NCBI RefSeq assembly: GCF_010015445.1
Contig: NC_053129.1
Location: 13,186,073-13,250,072, forward strand
Reading direction: 5' to 3'
Origin: Perca fluviatilis
Taxonomy: Eukaryota; Chordata; Actinopteri; Perciformes; Percidae
Length of the DNA stretch: 64,000 bases
Below, in pieces: positions 1-27,072 of the stretch (positions are counted from its first letter, which is position 1; each line of letters starts with the position of its first letter). A model generated the notes under the pieces. It ran no database searches. It had not been told where the DNA came from and saw only the letters and a list, made by a program, of their open reading frames with translations. The position numbers and the translations under genes are program-made.

Positions 1-360
1 AAATGCATGTTCGGTACAGTGAAATTCAATTGATAAAGCACTGAAGAAAATAAAAATTTAAAATGAGAGTAGCCATAAAAAAAGTGACAAATCGCCCTAA
101 ATCCTCGTGTAGTTTGGATCCATACAGTCTTAAAGAATGTTCTGCATAAGGCAAGCCCATTCAAGAACATGAAGATAACACACACAGCACAATAAAAACA
201 CAGTAAACTATTTGTTTTCACAATGTGACAAACAAACACAAATATGACAGAAATAATGGCCTTTTAGCAAAATGCTCAAAAATGTTGGAGGCAGAAGGTG
301 TGAACGGCACTTGTGCAGATGAGACTGTGCGTACTGTGTGTGCTGCGTTTGTGTTTCTCA

Positions 361-15970
<15,610 letters not shown>

Positions 15971-16430
15971 TTTGGTGTTGTTTGCCAGGGCAGCGCCACA
16001 GCCTGTGTGGTGGGTCTAGGTGGCTGCCCTGTAGCTGTCACTGTTTATCCACCAGGAAGAGAGGCTGCCTCCATTCAGCTCCGCTCACATAAAGTCCCGG
16101 CTGCGTCGAGTATTTCTCCGCGAAGCGACAATTAGTGCGCGATGTACGGTTTACCCCGCAAAACGCCGTCCTCCACGAGCAAATAAACAACCGCCAAGTT
16201 ATTCTTGGGCTAACTATCCCCTTGGAGTAAATGTTAGTGGCGGTTGGTCAGTCGTGGAGAAATGTTTGTTTTAAACCCCCTCCCCCTCAAAAGAAAAAGC
16301 GCAAGCCCTCTGCGGAAGAATACAAGTGGTGTGTTTGTTTCACTGTAGAGGGGGAGGTAGAAATGGCAGCCTGCTGTAGGAGAGGACACATTGCTGCAGA
16401 ATGGCTGTTGCTTCGTAGCTAAATGACATG
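15971..16430 (-). promoter_or_regulatory. phip: phip 5' UTR and probable promoter region
   Basis: This lies directly upstream of the phip ATG and has more CpG than the AT-rich surroundings, for example around 16100-16180. No TATA box is evident at a fixed place. The transcription start cannot be set from sequence alone. Confidence 0.4.
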
Positions 16431-18769
16431 TATCACGTTTAAATAATTACAGGCCTTTATATTAAAAGTTATATTTATTTTTTTGCGGATTAATACAACG
16501 CAATTCCTGTTCTATTTTTCTGTATTTGTAGCTGCGGATGTAGAACATGGCTACCGTGTTTGAGGGGGATTTACAGCCGATCTAACCGTTTCAGCTAGGT
16601 TTTATTAAATAATACAGCTAGATGTGTTCATCTTGTGTATCCTCATTGGCCTCGCTTGTTGTTACTCTGTCGTTATTGTGTAACAAGATGTCTAGCTAAC
16701 ACACCCACTCTCTCTGGGAGCCGTTTGGTGGGGAAGTCGTCCATTTCTCTTCCAAATACTGCCAGGCAGTAAAATGGGGGAAGGGTTGGAGAAGAAGGGG
16801 AATGCAGCTAAATGAATGAAACCTCGTGAGTTACAGGAATTTAATGGCAATGAGACAGTTATCCAAGATAGATAATCAAGGAATATTATCAAGGACGTAC
16901 ATCACACAGCACACTTCCTCTATGGTTCACTAAAAAGTTGTGAAAAGGGAAGAACACTACGGTGTTATTTACTACAGTTAAATAACGTGGTATTATTTGT
17001 GTAAAGGATGTATTTTTTTTTTATCTATTAAATAGGCCTACATGTGTTTTTCAGGAGGTGACCAACAAAACACAAGCTCCCAGTCTCATACAGACCTTTT
17101 AAACGGTTTACTCTTTCCTTTATTTGAAGAAAGATATCAATAAAAGTATAAGTTGCCTAATTACAGAAAACACTGACCTTTGTTCACACATTTTCAACAC
17201 TATTATTTTCTTTTCACCTCAGTAGTAACACTGTGCTTGTGTGCAGGTGCTTATATATGGTGTATACTTGTACCTAAATAATTGATTATTTCTAGCACTT
17301 TATCATTGTAGCATATGTAAGCCTAATGTAGATTGTTGGATCCAATAGCATTATTTAAAAAAACTATAGACACAGGTTACAGGTTGACAGGTATAAAAAA
17401 CTTTGTCCTATTTATATAGCAATTGTGTCACTTAACTCCCTGGCGGACACATCAGGTAACAGATGAGTTTGTGGCTGGGATGTAGCTGATGATATAAAAA
17501 CTTGGAACAGATGACTTATTCTTGGCCTCTGTTATTTACTGAAAATGTGTTCTGTTTTTTGGATGAAAAAAAAAAAAAAAAAATAGTTGTCTGTGATGTA
17601 GTTCTCTTTTTATGTTTAATTTTCAAACGCAGACACACGTAAGACATCATTTAACAGGAGCTTACTGTTCTGCCCATTTAATTGGAATCATTTCATTCAG
17701 TCTCTTTGTAATAGCTAAGGTGTGAATAATCAAATGAATATGTCAACATATTATACATCTTATATGCATAGCCATTTCACGTCTGAACTGCTATTTGTTT
17801 TGTAACAGTGTGTTTTGTTGACAGTTTGGAGTCCACACATTTCCCCCAAATCCTGTTCAGTGCTGTGAACGACATTTTTGTTGTTGTATGCTTTGCTTAG
17901 CACTTGATGGATTCATTTTGGCAGCGTCAACCGCAAATAATACTTACACTGTACCAGATAGGCAGGAGTTACACAGAGAATGTGAGCATCCAGTAACTAC
18001 TTTTATTTTGGTGTCAAAAGTGTTCTGGCAGATAGGTAAGCTTATTCTCTACTCCGTGAGAAAGCAGTAGGCTTATTCTGCCCTTTCTGCACCCACAAGT
18101 GTATGTTGACCTCCACTAATACAGCTAGGTCAGCTGTGTCAAATTTGTTAATGTCACGTCAGGCTAAATTTGTCAAATATTACTCCCATGGATTTGGATA
18201 GGGTGTAATCACACAAGTGCAGTTGACTGACAGGCACTTTTACAGAATTGTAATCAAATGCAGGCCTAATGATTAAGGAATGCTTGATTAATTACTATTG
18301 TTTTTGCCTTTACTCGCGTCAATTGCTGCAAGGAATTCAGAGTTCAAAGTTCAACTGCTGTATAGCAACCCTGCAGCCGTTAGGGATTTAGTGCCACCTC
18401 AGATGTGTCAACCGTCTTAAGAATGGTCTCTTCAACCACTAGACTAGACCATCCTGAAATCTGTACTTCACAGGCTTTAGGACTTGGAAATACATTGTGT
18501 CAAGGAGTAAGGCCAGGTTTGAAGGCCTTTGTCAGTCCCTATCCACATCACCTGTCATCCTAACACTTAGCCGAGAATAGAAAAAACTGTTGAAAACTGG
18601 AGCGTTCACAACAGTTGGAAATCTGAGCGTTTTAGCTCACAGGGATTTGTCTAAAATACGTTTACCTGATTATTTGAAGTTTTGGCCACGTTTAACATGC
18701 AAATCCGACATTATAACATTGTAGATATGACAGAAAATACGGAAAAGCATAATATGTCCACTTTTGGAC

Positions 18770-18798
18770 TTGTTGTTGTTGTTGTTGTTGTTGTTGTG
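18770..18798. repeat. (GTT)n microsatellite, phip-hmgn3 intergenic
   Basis: Nine to ten GTT units. Confidence 0.9.
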
Positions 18799-19914
18799 CT
18801 GGCTGACATGGCCACAAGGAGGCAACCTCACTCTGCAGCTCGTATTTGTGCACAGGGCCACAGAGGAGTCAAAGGTTACGAACAAAAAGGTAATGTGATC
18901 AGTTACACATTTCATTTTCGGTAACAGTGTGTTGAGCTTTTCTGAAATGAGCAATTAACCACCTTGGACATAATGTTTCAACTTCTATTGCATTTTCTAT
19001 TACTTTGAAACCATGTGAGCTTCAATAATATTTATCAAATTGCATTCTAAAGTTTTTTGCCATGTCTCGCTATACAGTAACACACAAGAATTGGATAATT
19101 CAATCAATCCGTTTTTATTTGTCACATGAAATCATACGAGGTACAATTCCAGTGAAATGTTATCCCATCAGCTCCTTCAATTGATTTGATTAGAGCAGTC
19201 CTTTCCTGTGTAAATGATTCAGAACGGCCGCACACACATTAATCCAGGAAGCTGATGTCTTAATGTGCCTTTTGCATTGTAAGTTATAGCTTCTATGAAC
19301 CACACTTGTCGTTGCTGCCGTTGTAGCTTTTCCAAGAGCTTTGATGGATCTTTCTGTGGTGTAAACATTGATCATATTTCACTGTCATTGTTTTCTTGTA
19401 GCTACTGAGGTCTACATGGTTGCCCAAAGATTTCAATCATCAATTCTGTATACCTGTGCAGCTTCACCCTGGATTCAGTGGTTTTGGTTCTATGGCCAGA
19501 TCATCCCAGTGAAGGATTTTCCACTTAGAAAAACAAACCTGTCAAAAGAATATATTTTTTTAATGTATTCAGCACTGTTGCACACATTTCGACTGCTGGT
19601 ATGTTATATTAAAAGAGGCAGCATATTGTTGGATTTGGCTCCTGATAATACATTTTTAAATTGTCCTCTCCAGTATCGGTGCTATTCAGACATCATGCCC
19701 CAAACAACTCCACATTTAAAAATAAAAAAAATAAAAAAATATAAAAAAAAAGGAAACTGCTCCACATTATTAGTCCATGACTGTTAGTGACAGTTTGTCC
19801 CTAAATGAAGAGACTGCATGGTTTTGTCGGTCCCACCACTCTGGCAAATGCTGACCATTCACTTCCTGACACAGCAGTTGTATTTAACACAGCCACGTGC
19901 CCCTGTCGACCTCA

Positions 19915-19944
19915 CGCGCACACACACACACACACGCACGCACG

Positions 19945-19992
<48 letters not shown>
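19915..19992. repeat. Compound (CA)n(CG)n tract downstream of hmgn3
   Basis: CACACA interrupted by CGCACG and GCGCGC blocks, an alternating purine-pyrimidine run that could adopt Z-DNA. Confidence 0.9.
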
Positions 19993-19994
<2 letters not shown>

Positions 19995-20170
19995 TTGTGT
20001 TGGTTTTAAAAGTAATTCTAAACAGTGAAAAGGAGCTCTCAAACACAAGCAGAACACATATTACGTGCATACACGGTGTCTCAGAGTTTTCCAAACTACA
20101 AAACCTAGCATAGGTGAAGGCATACGATTAAAGTATACGAGTGACTCTAACAACATATGACATAGCTGTC

Positions 20171-20174
<4 letters not shown>

Positions 20175-20205
<31 letters not shown>
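20175..20205. repeat. (TA)n microsatellite
   Basis: About 15 TA units near the inferred hmgn3 transcript end. Confidence 0.93.
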
Positions 20206-20208
<3 letters not shown>

Positions 20209-20275
20209 TCATACATCAATAAGAGAAGAGACACAGAAAAACACAAAAACCGCCACGTGACATCAACTTTTTCCT

Positions 20276-20281
20276 TTTATT
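20276..20281 (-). terminator. hmgn3: Candidate hmgn3 polyadenylation signal (AATAAA on the minus strand)
   Basis: A TTTATT on the plus strand reads AATAAA on the gene strand, about 1.3 kb after the stop codon. I saw no nearer canonical signal, so the 3' UTR is likely about 1.3 kb. This is inference without transcript data. Confidence 0.4.
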
Positions 20282-21612
20282 TCAAAATATTCTCCCAACA
20301 GGATGAAACTCAGAGAAGCCCAGAGGGTCCAAAGCCAATAGAGCCGTCTAGAACAGAAGCACCACTCATTATTGCTATGTCACTCTGCTGCAGGACAAGG
20401 CGCTCAGGAGGGGGGTAAAAATAAAAATAAAATGGGAAATAAAGTCAAACACAAAGACCCACAAACACATTCACTCCGGCACACATGTACAAAAGGAGCT
20501 AAGTGAAACACTGGTGGTGATTCTAAAAAACTAAGATCTTTTTAAAAAGCTGCAGATGTTCTCCATGGCGACTATGAACTTGGTTTCTTGTAGCTCTGCA
20601 TCTGAACTGCTGATATACATCCACAAGTCCTCACCTTAACCATCAGGGGGGAATTAGTCAGAGTGCCAAACGCAATAATGATCTTTCAGAGACTACAAAT
20701 ATGGCAGAGCTGGTTTAGAGATCATAACAGTCCTGTTTACGGCCCCCTTTAGGCAAGTAAAAGAACATCTGCAGCCGCCTGATAAAAAGGTTGCGGTCGA
20801 ATAGTCAAAAACTCGATGGAAAACGTCATGAGGTCAAAGAAAGATGTGAAGGAGAATTCAAAAGGACTTAGGAAATCCCAACCGTGGTGCTCAGAGAATC
20901 CGACTGCACTTAGGCTACGTAATTAGTGCAACCGCGAATGTTACTGACGCGGATCTGCCGTGGTGAAACTACAACGGTACTGAAGATAGACTACTAAAAG
21001 TGCATCTTAGATACTTGGCCCTGTGCGTTCTTACTTTTTTGTTTCAAGCAGGCTATATACAGTAACTTACATGATAATTTGCGTACCTTGTCGGCCATGT
21101 TGTGTTTGTTTTCGTGAATGGCCGAATGGTGTGTCACTTAAATGTTGCTGCCACAACGAATTGTGGGACGGCATTATCTCCTTTCCTTTCGTAAAGGATG
21201 GTCCTGTGTTCCCTATCCTCAAGGAGATAAGAAATGAAGCATTAAAGCAACTTTCCTTAGCATTTAGAGAATTCGACAAGCTCTTATCATGGCTGCAACT
21301 TAGATACTTCCGGGTCATTTCACTCAGTTAGGAAACTTCCTAAGCAAAAAAAGACTTATTCGACCACAGCCAAACGCATCATTCTGTCTTTCTGCGATAC
21401 AGAATGGAGGAGGAAGGACAATTCCGGGCAAAACATACTGTAGGTAAGGGAGATAAAAGGAGTGTGAATATATGGAAAAGGGGCTGCTGGTTGTCCGTCT
21501 CTACTATCACAAGTCTAAAAAAAATTCAGCATGGTACAAAAATCGTCAGTAAAAAAAGATGCTTTGCTGCCATGGAGTCAGAGGGGACGAGTCGGTGGAC
21601 GCGCCCGTGTCT

Positions 21613-23861
21613 TTACGCCTTCTCCTCAGTCGCCTCCTCCGCTGCTTCAGTTACCTGGAGGGAAGAAGAGGGGAAAGAGTTACCCAACGATGCCACAGGT
21701 AAGTTCCAAAGCGGATTGGAATTTACTAGCCTTGAAAGGAAACCAACTACTTTTGCTTGGCTTGACACCTCTCTCATGTCTGTGAGCTACATGGGAAGCT
21801 AGAGCCAGGAGGCGGTTAGCATAGCTTCGAACTGGAAAGATTGGAAACAGGTTGAAACAGCTAGCCTGGCTCTGTTTCAAAAGTGTAAAAAAATAAAAAT
21901 AAAAAACACATACCAGCACCTCTAAAGCTCACTAATTAAAAACTTGTAACTGGTTTGTGTAATACGTACAAAAACTGATGACCGAGCTATATTTGAGGCT
22001 AGCTGTTTCCCCGGATTCCAGTCTCCCAGCTAAGCTAACCATCTCCTGGCGCTAGCTTCATATGTAGCATACAGCCAGGAGAACGTTGTCGATCTTCTCA
22101 TCTTACTCTTCAATGTTGATTTATTCCTTTACGTATGATACAGGAATTGCATTGGCCTGTTTATTTTCTTAAATGTAGCTACGCAGAGAAGAGTTTACGT
22201 TAAAATGTAATACGTACAGAACAGCTGCAATGTCGGGGTTTTTTTACTTTGAAAACCTGGGCCTTAAGCAGGTTTAGTCCACTTACTGATTGTTGTGACA
22301 GATAGTTTCGTTTTAATGTCTGAGTTTTTAAGATTTCCAACTCTGGAAATGAAATGTCAACAGTCATTGGGACAATTTCTCCAGTAGAAGGTAGTTCCAA
22401 AAATAACTCTTCACAGTGAGATCTGTGGATTATCAAGGGAAACGGGAACCTTGTTTCTGAAAAGACACGCTGCTGTTGAATTTTTCAATTGTCTTTTTTA
22501 TGCTGTGAGCAGCACAAACAATATGTCATTCACCTCCATTGTATTGGGGTGTCAGGTATGGACATTTCAAACCTCAGCAAATTAACCAAAACTATCAACA
22601 GTTGCGAAAGGTAAAATGTAGCCACTCACCCTAATTTGATGATTGGTCCGGCTTCAAGCTGCTAGCTCAAATGATTATCTGTGAATGTTTCTCTGCTTAA
22701 AATCTTGTAGTGTTCACATGATTGGCTTATGTGATATTATTAAACCACCATAGCTAAGATTTTTACTAAATTGCTCTGAAAAGTTACTCATTGAAACCCA
22801 TAACTCCTCTAGTATCTGCAGAAATCATCTCTTTATTTCCTCTTCCTGACCACTGGTGAAGCCAGCAGCCTATTGCTGCTTTTCCACAGCATGGTACAAC
22901 TCGACTCTACTCGATTCACTGTTGTTTGGTTTTCCATTAGCAAAAGTTTTGGATAGCACCTGGTACTGTATTTATTACAACCTTTTTTTGCAAATGAATG
23001 TAACCTTTTTACAATTTCACAAATTACAAATTCAGCCAAGGTTCCAAGTGAGACGATTTTAGAAGGTGGAGTTAAAACAATGCAGACCATTGATTGGTCA
23101 GAGAGAATCGTCAATAGCGCAACACGGGACATCCTGCACAAACCTGCCATTTTTAAATAGTTAAGTTAGCGTCAATAGCACGTCCCCAATTTTTTGTACG
23201 CGTAATTTTTTTTTTTATTCACTCAGGCACCATTCAAAACTACGCCGTACAATTGACAAAGTGCAGACGTTCCTCTGTTTGGTGGCCAATTAAAGGATTC
23301 AGAGAATTGGGTGGAAGATGATGTAATGGCTTTCAGCTGAGAATCCCGCCTACACCGAGGGAGTAGTATCCGCAGTGGAAAACGAAAAGAGAAAAGTACT
23401 GGTAACCAAAAAGTGAGTCGAGTGGAGCAGAGCCACACCATACAGTGGAAACACAGTGAGCCAATCACATTTCACCTCACAGCTGTGATGAACAGCAAAC
23501 CTTGTATGCGCATGGGTTAAAAGTTGTCCTTGGCCCACTTCACTCCACACAGCGACAAAAATGCCAGACATCCTCCATTCTTCTCTTCTTCACTCTCTCA
23601 CTCACTAAGGTCTCCTTCATTCTCTCTCTCTCTCTCTCTCTCGGACACGCCACAGCACTCCAAAGCACACTGGGTAAATGTTTGCACAATAACATACAAT
23701 TTTTCTGAATAAGTTAGTGTCCAAACACACACTCGAGATGGATTAGAAACACTCGACCATACCCTTAACTCTGACTGTCTCACTCTGCCCTCTCACTGAC
23801 ATCAAGGAGGGAGCCATGCTTCTGTTGGAAGACACTCTGACAGACGGACGAGACACGTAGA

Positions 23862-23897
<36 letters not shown>

Positions 23898-24514
23898 GGG
23901 GGGGTGTCAGCATGCATCGTGAGTCGAAATAGATGTGTAGTGGTAGGAAAAAGTGTGGCAATGCAGTGGAGAAATATAGTGTATGTGTGTTCATGGTATA
24001 CACAAATTGACAAAATAAGGGAATAAAGATCATTATTTTCTTGTCTGTCTGACTGAATGTTTTCTTCTTTCATCAACACGTTTTTTTTTTTTCTTTCTAA
24101 TTTTCCCTCCTCATACCTCATTGGTCTTGGTCTCTCCGTTCTGGGCGGGGCCGTCATCCTTCTTACCCTTAGCGCCGCCTTTCTTTGCCTTCGCCCCCTT
24201 ATCGTCTGCCACCTTCTGCGTGCAAGAAAAGAGAAAACTGCATTAAACTGCATGAAAATGACATGATGGTACATATCATCATGCTTGGAAAATATTCCCA
24301 CTATGACCTCAAAGTGATCTATCTACATGTGAGGCTCATTGTCTTTTGCTCATTTTGACCAAAAATAACTAAAAATTTAAGTATATAATTATTATAATAT
24401 TTAACCAATACTCAAAGTAAATACTAATACATTCCTGTATTGTTTTTAAAGGGGTGAAAGAATGAGCCCTGGATACTGTAGGTGTAGCTGCAAAGTCTGA
24501 TTGCATGTGAGGAG

Positions 24515-24592
<78 letters not shown>

Positions 24593-27029
24593 CACATCCA
24601 GCGGCCTTGGTCACGCACATGAATGAGTAGTGAGGGGCAACCGAGTGCCTCGGACTGTTGCAAATTCATGGGGATATAAATAAATCATTGTAGGCGTAGG
24701 TGTGTGTGTGTGTGTACTTTACCTTGACGATGGCCTTCTTGGGCTTGGCCTCAGACTTGGGTGGAGCAGGTTTCTGCAAATTAAGCAGAAGTTATTTAGG
24801 ATTGACCAACTGAGCAGTGCACAGTTTCGGATAAATATTATCCATGTTATCTATATTATCTATATTATTAATTTGTATTTAGTTCCCCCTCCTCTCACTT
24901 CACTGTTTCTACACTTACAGAGACATTTCTGTACTGTTTAAAATCCTGTTACCTAAGCCACAAGAGCTGCTTAGAGTATTCACTGGGACTGACACAGAAC
25001 ACATGGAGACTGTACTGGCTCCCACTGTAGATATTAATAATAACCAAGTACTTGTACCATATTTCCTATAAAGCAGTGGGATCCGACAATATTCCTGTGC
25101 AAAGTAGTTTTAAATACCTGCCTCTTTTCAAAATGAACTGACTTCAGACCAGTGAACAATGACTATATCAGATGGGAGTTCAAATTCTGGCCACTCAGTG
25201 TGAGAAAGTTTGCTGCAGAGCTTTTCCAGGCCGCTGAGTGTGGACCTCGTTAGCCTGAAGCCACGAGCTACAGTAACACTGCTGTGACAAAATTAAATCA
25301 TGTGATTCTTTCTCAAAATATCTCTGTTTTTCTTCACGGACACACATGAGATGATAAATGAAAGACATAAATTCTTCTTACGCTGGGGGATGGGGGGCTA
25401 GAAATTTATAATTAGGTGCAGGAAATTGCCGACCATATTAGAATTTAGAAACACAAGGAAGAGTATATTTTTGACACGCAGTCCAAATAGTAGCCGATAA
25501 ACAACATAGCAGTGCTGGTTTGCTGCCAAAAAAATTCACATGTTTATAAGATGACCGCTGAAGGCATTCAAAGAACCAGGAAATTAGATCAGATCAGGAA
25601 ACATGCACAACATTTACAGCAGCATGTTTACATCAGTCCAGTCACATTAAAAGCTTAAAGGAGTAGTTTGGCATTTTGGGAAATAGCCTACAGTTATTCT
25701 CTTTCTTCTTCTTACCATTCTCATGTCTGTCCGTTAAAACATGAAGCTACAGCCAAGAGAGGGTTAGCATTAAAACTGGGAACAGCTAGCACAGTGATTT
25801 CCTGGTCTCCATAGGTCGCCTGGCCAAGAAATAGTCTCCCGTAAAATGGCGATTTGTCTTTTTTACAGTTTGTTTATTTCACAGATTAAACAAACAAGAT
25901 TTATTGTGTTAATTTGTGAGCTGGTAGTTTTTACTTTTCGCCGGAGCCAGACTAGCTCTCACCCTCGTTTCCAGTCTTGCTAAGCTAAGCTAATTGGCTG
26001 CTAGCTGCATAATAAGCATATTTCCCAAAATTCGAAACTATTCCTTTAAAGTGCACATGCAAATGTATGAACACATGCAAAGACTCAATACTGATGGGTT
26101 CAACATGCAAAGTACAACACAGATAAAAACATACGGCCTGTATGGCAGAGCTGCATGATCACATCAAAATTATAACCTAATGATTCATTTGCTAGATAAC
26201 AGTATTATTGTAAATAACCATAATCAATAGCTTTACTAGGATTTGGGGAACAATTTGAGCATTTTTAATGCAAATTGAACATTTTCTATGAATAGTTTTG
26301 GTTACTGTCGAGTCAACTTTAGTTGGGGATCTAATTAGGAAGAACATGCTTTTTTGGTACAATTTTCTAAACTCATTCACTGCTACGGAAAGGAGGAAGA
26401 ATTATGACTAAAAAAGTCATTAAAATAACATGTCCAGGGTAAAGGTTGGTAACAAAAAGTGATAAAAGGCCTTTAATTAACAGGGCAAGACATTAAAAAT
26501 ACACCAATGCGTAAGGCTTGAGCCTTCCTTTTAATCATGCAGCCCCACACTTGAACAAGGTGTTGCAACAGACCAGACTGAGAATGGACAAAGACAACAG
26601 AGAAAAGACAGGCGTACCAAGCCAGACAAAATCCTCAGGGAACATGTTTATGGAATTTGTGAATTGCCTTGATCAAATCCATAAACTGGGAGAGGACTTT
26701 ACTCTGAACCTTGGTAATATGACACTTACTGTACTAACCCACAAAACTGAGGCGGGATGAGGACAGTGAGAGAGGTGAAGACAGGGAGGGGAGAACGAAA
26801 CTTACCGCTGACAATCTCTGTGACCTTCTGGGGGGCTACCGGAGCAAGGGATGATCAATGAGAGAGAGAGGGAGAGAGAAAAAAAAAAAAAAAAAAAAAA
26901 AAAGAAAAGAAAAAAGAGACAGTGACAGAGAGAGACAGATATCAGTTGTACCTTTGCGGGCTGATCGTGAGTGCTCTGTGACTGCTACAGGTGTCCTAAT
27001 CATTAACCTGTCATGTGTCTATTCTCTCA

Positions 27030-27072
<43 letters not shown>

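Larger units (their letters stand above)
16431..20270. other. Intergenic stretch between phip start and hmgn3 end
   Basis: AT-rich sequence with poly(A), GTT, CA and TA tracts. About 19083-19160 looks like a retroposon tail (TTTTTATTTGTCACATGAAA). The open frames here, including 19368-19787, match no family I recognise and have no splice-supported partners. No gene called. Confidence 0.6.

Noticed and set aside
19368..19787. 139-residue frame downstream of hmgn3
   Set aside because: AT-rich, Lys-run ending, no family resemblance, no neighbouring exons.
21023..21331. 102-residue plus-strand frame
   Set aside because: It lies antisense in the inferred hmgn3 3' UTR in repeat-like sequence; no domain recognised.
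24369..24669. Frames rich in HTHTHT
   Set aside because: Translation of a (CA)n/(GT)n microsatellite; the same applies at 10 kb, 19.9 kb, 27 kb and 58.5 kb.
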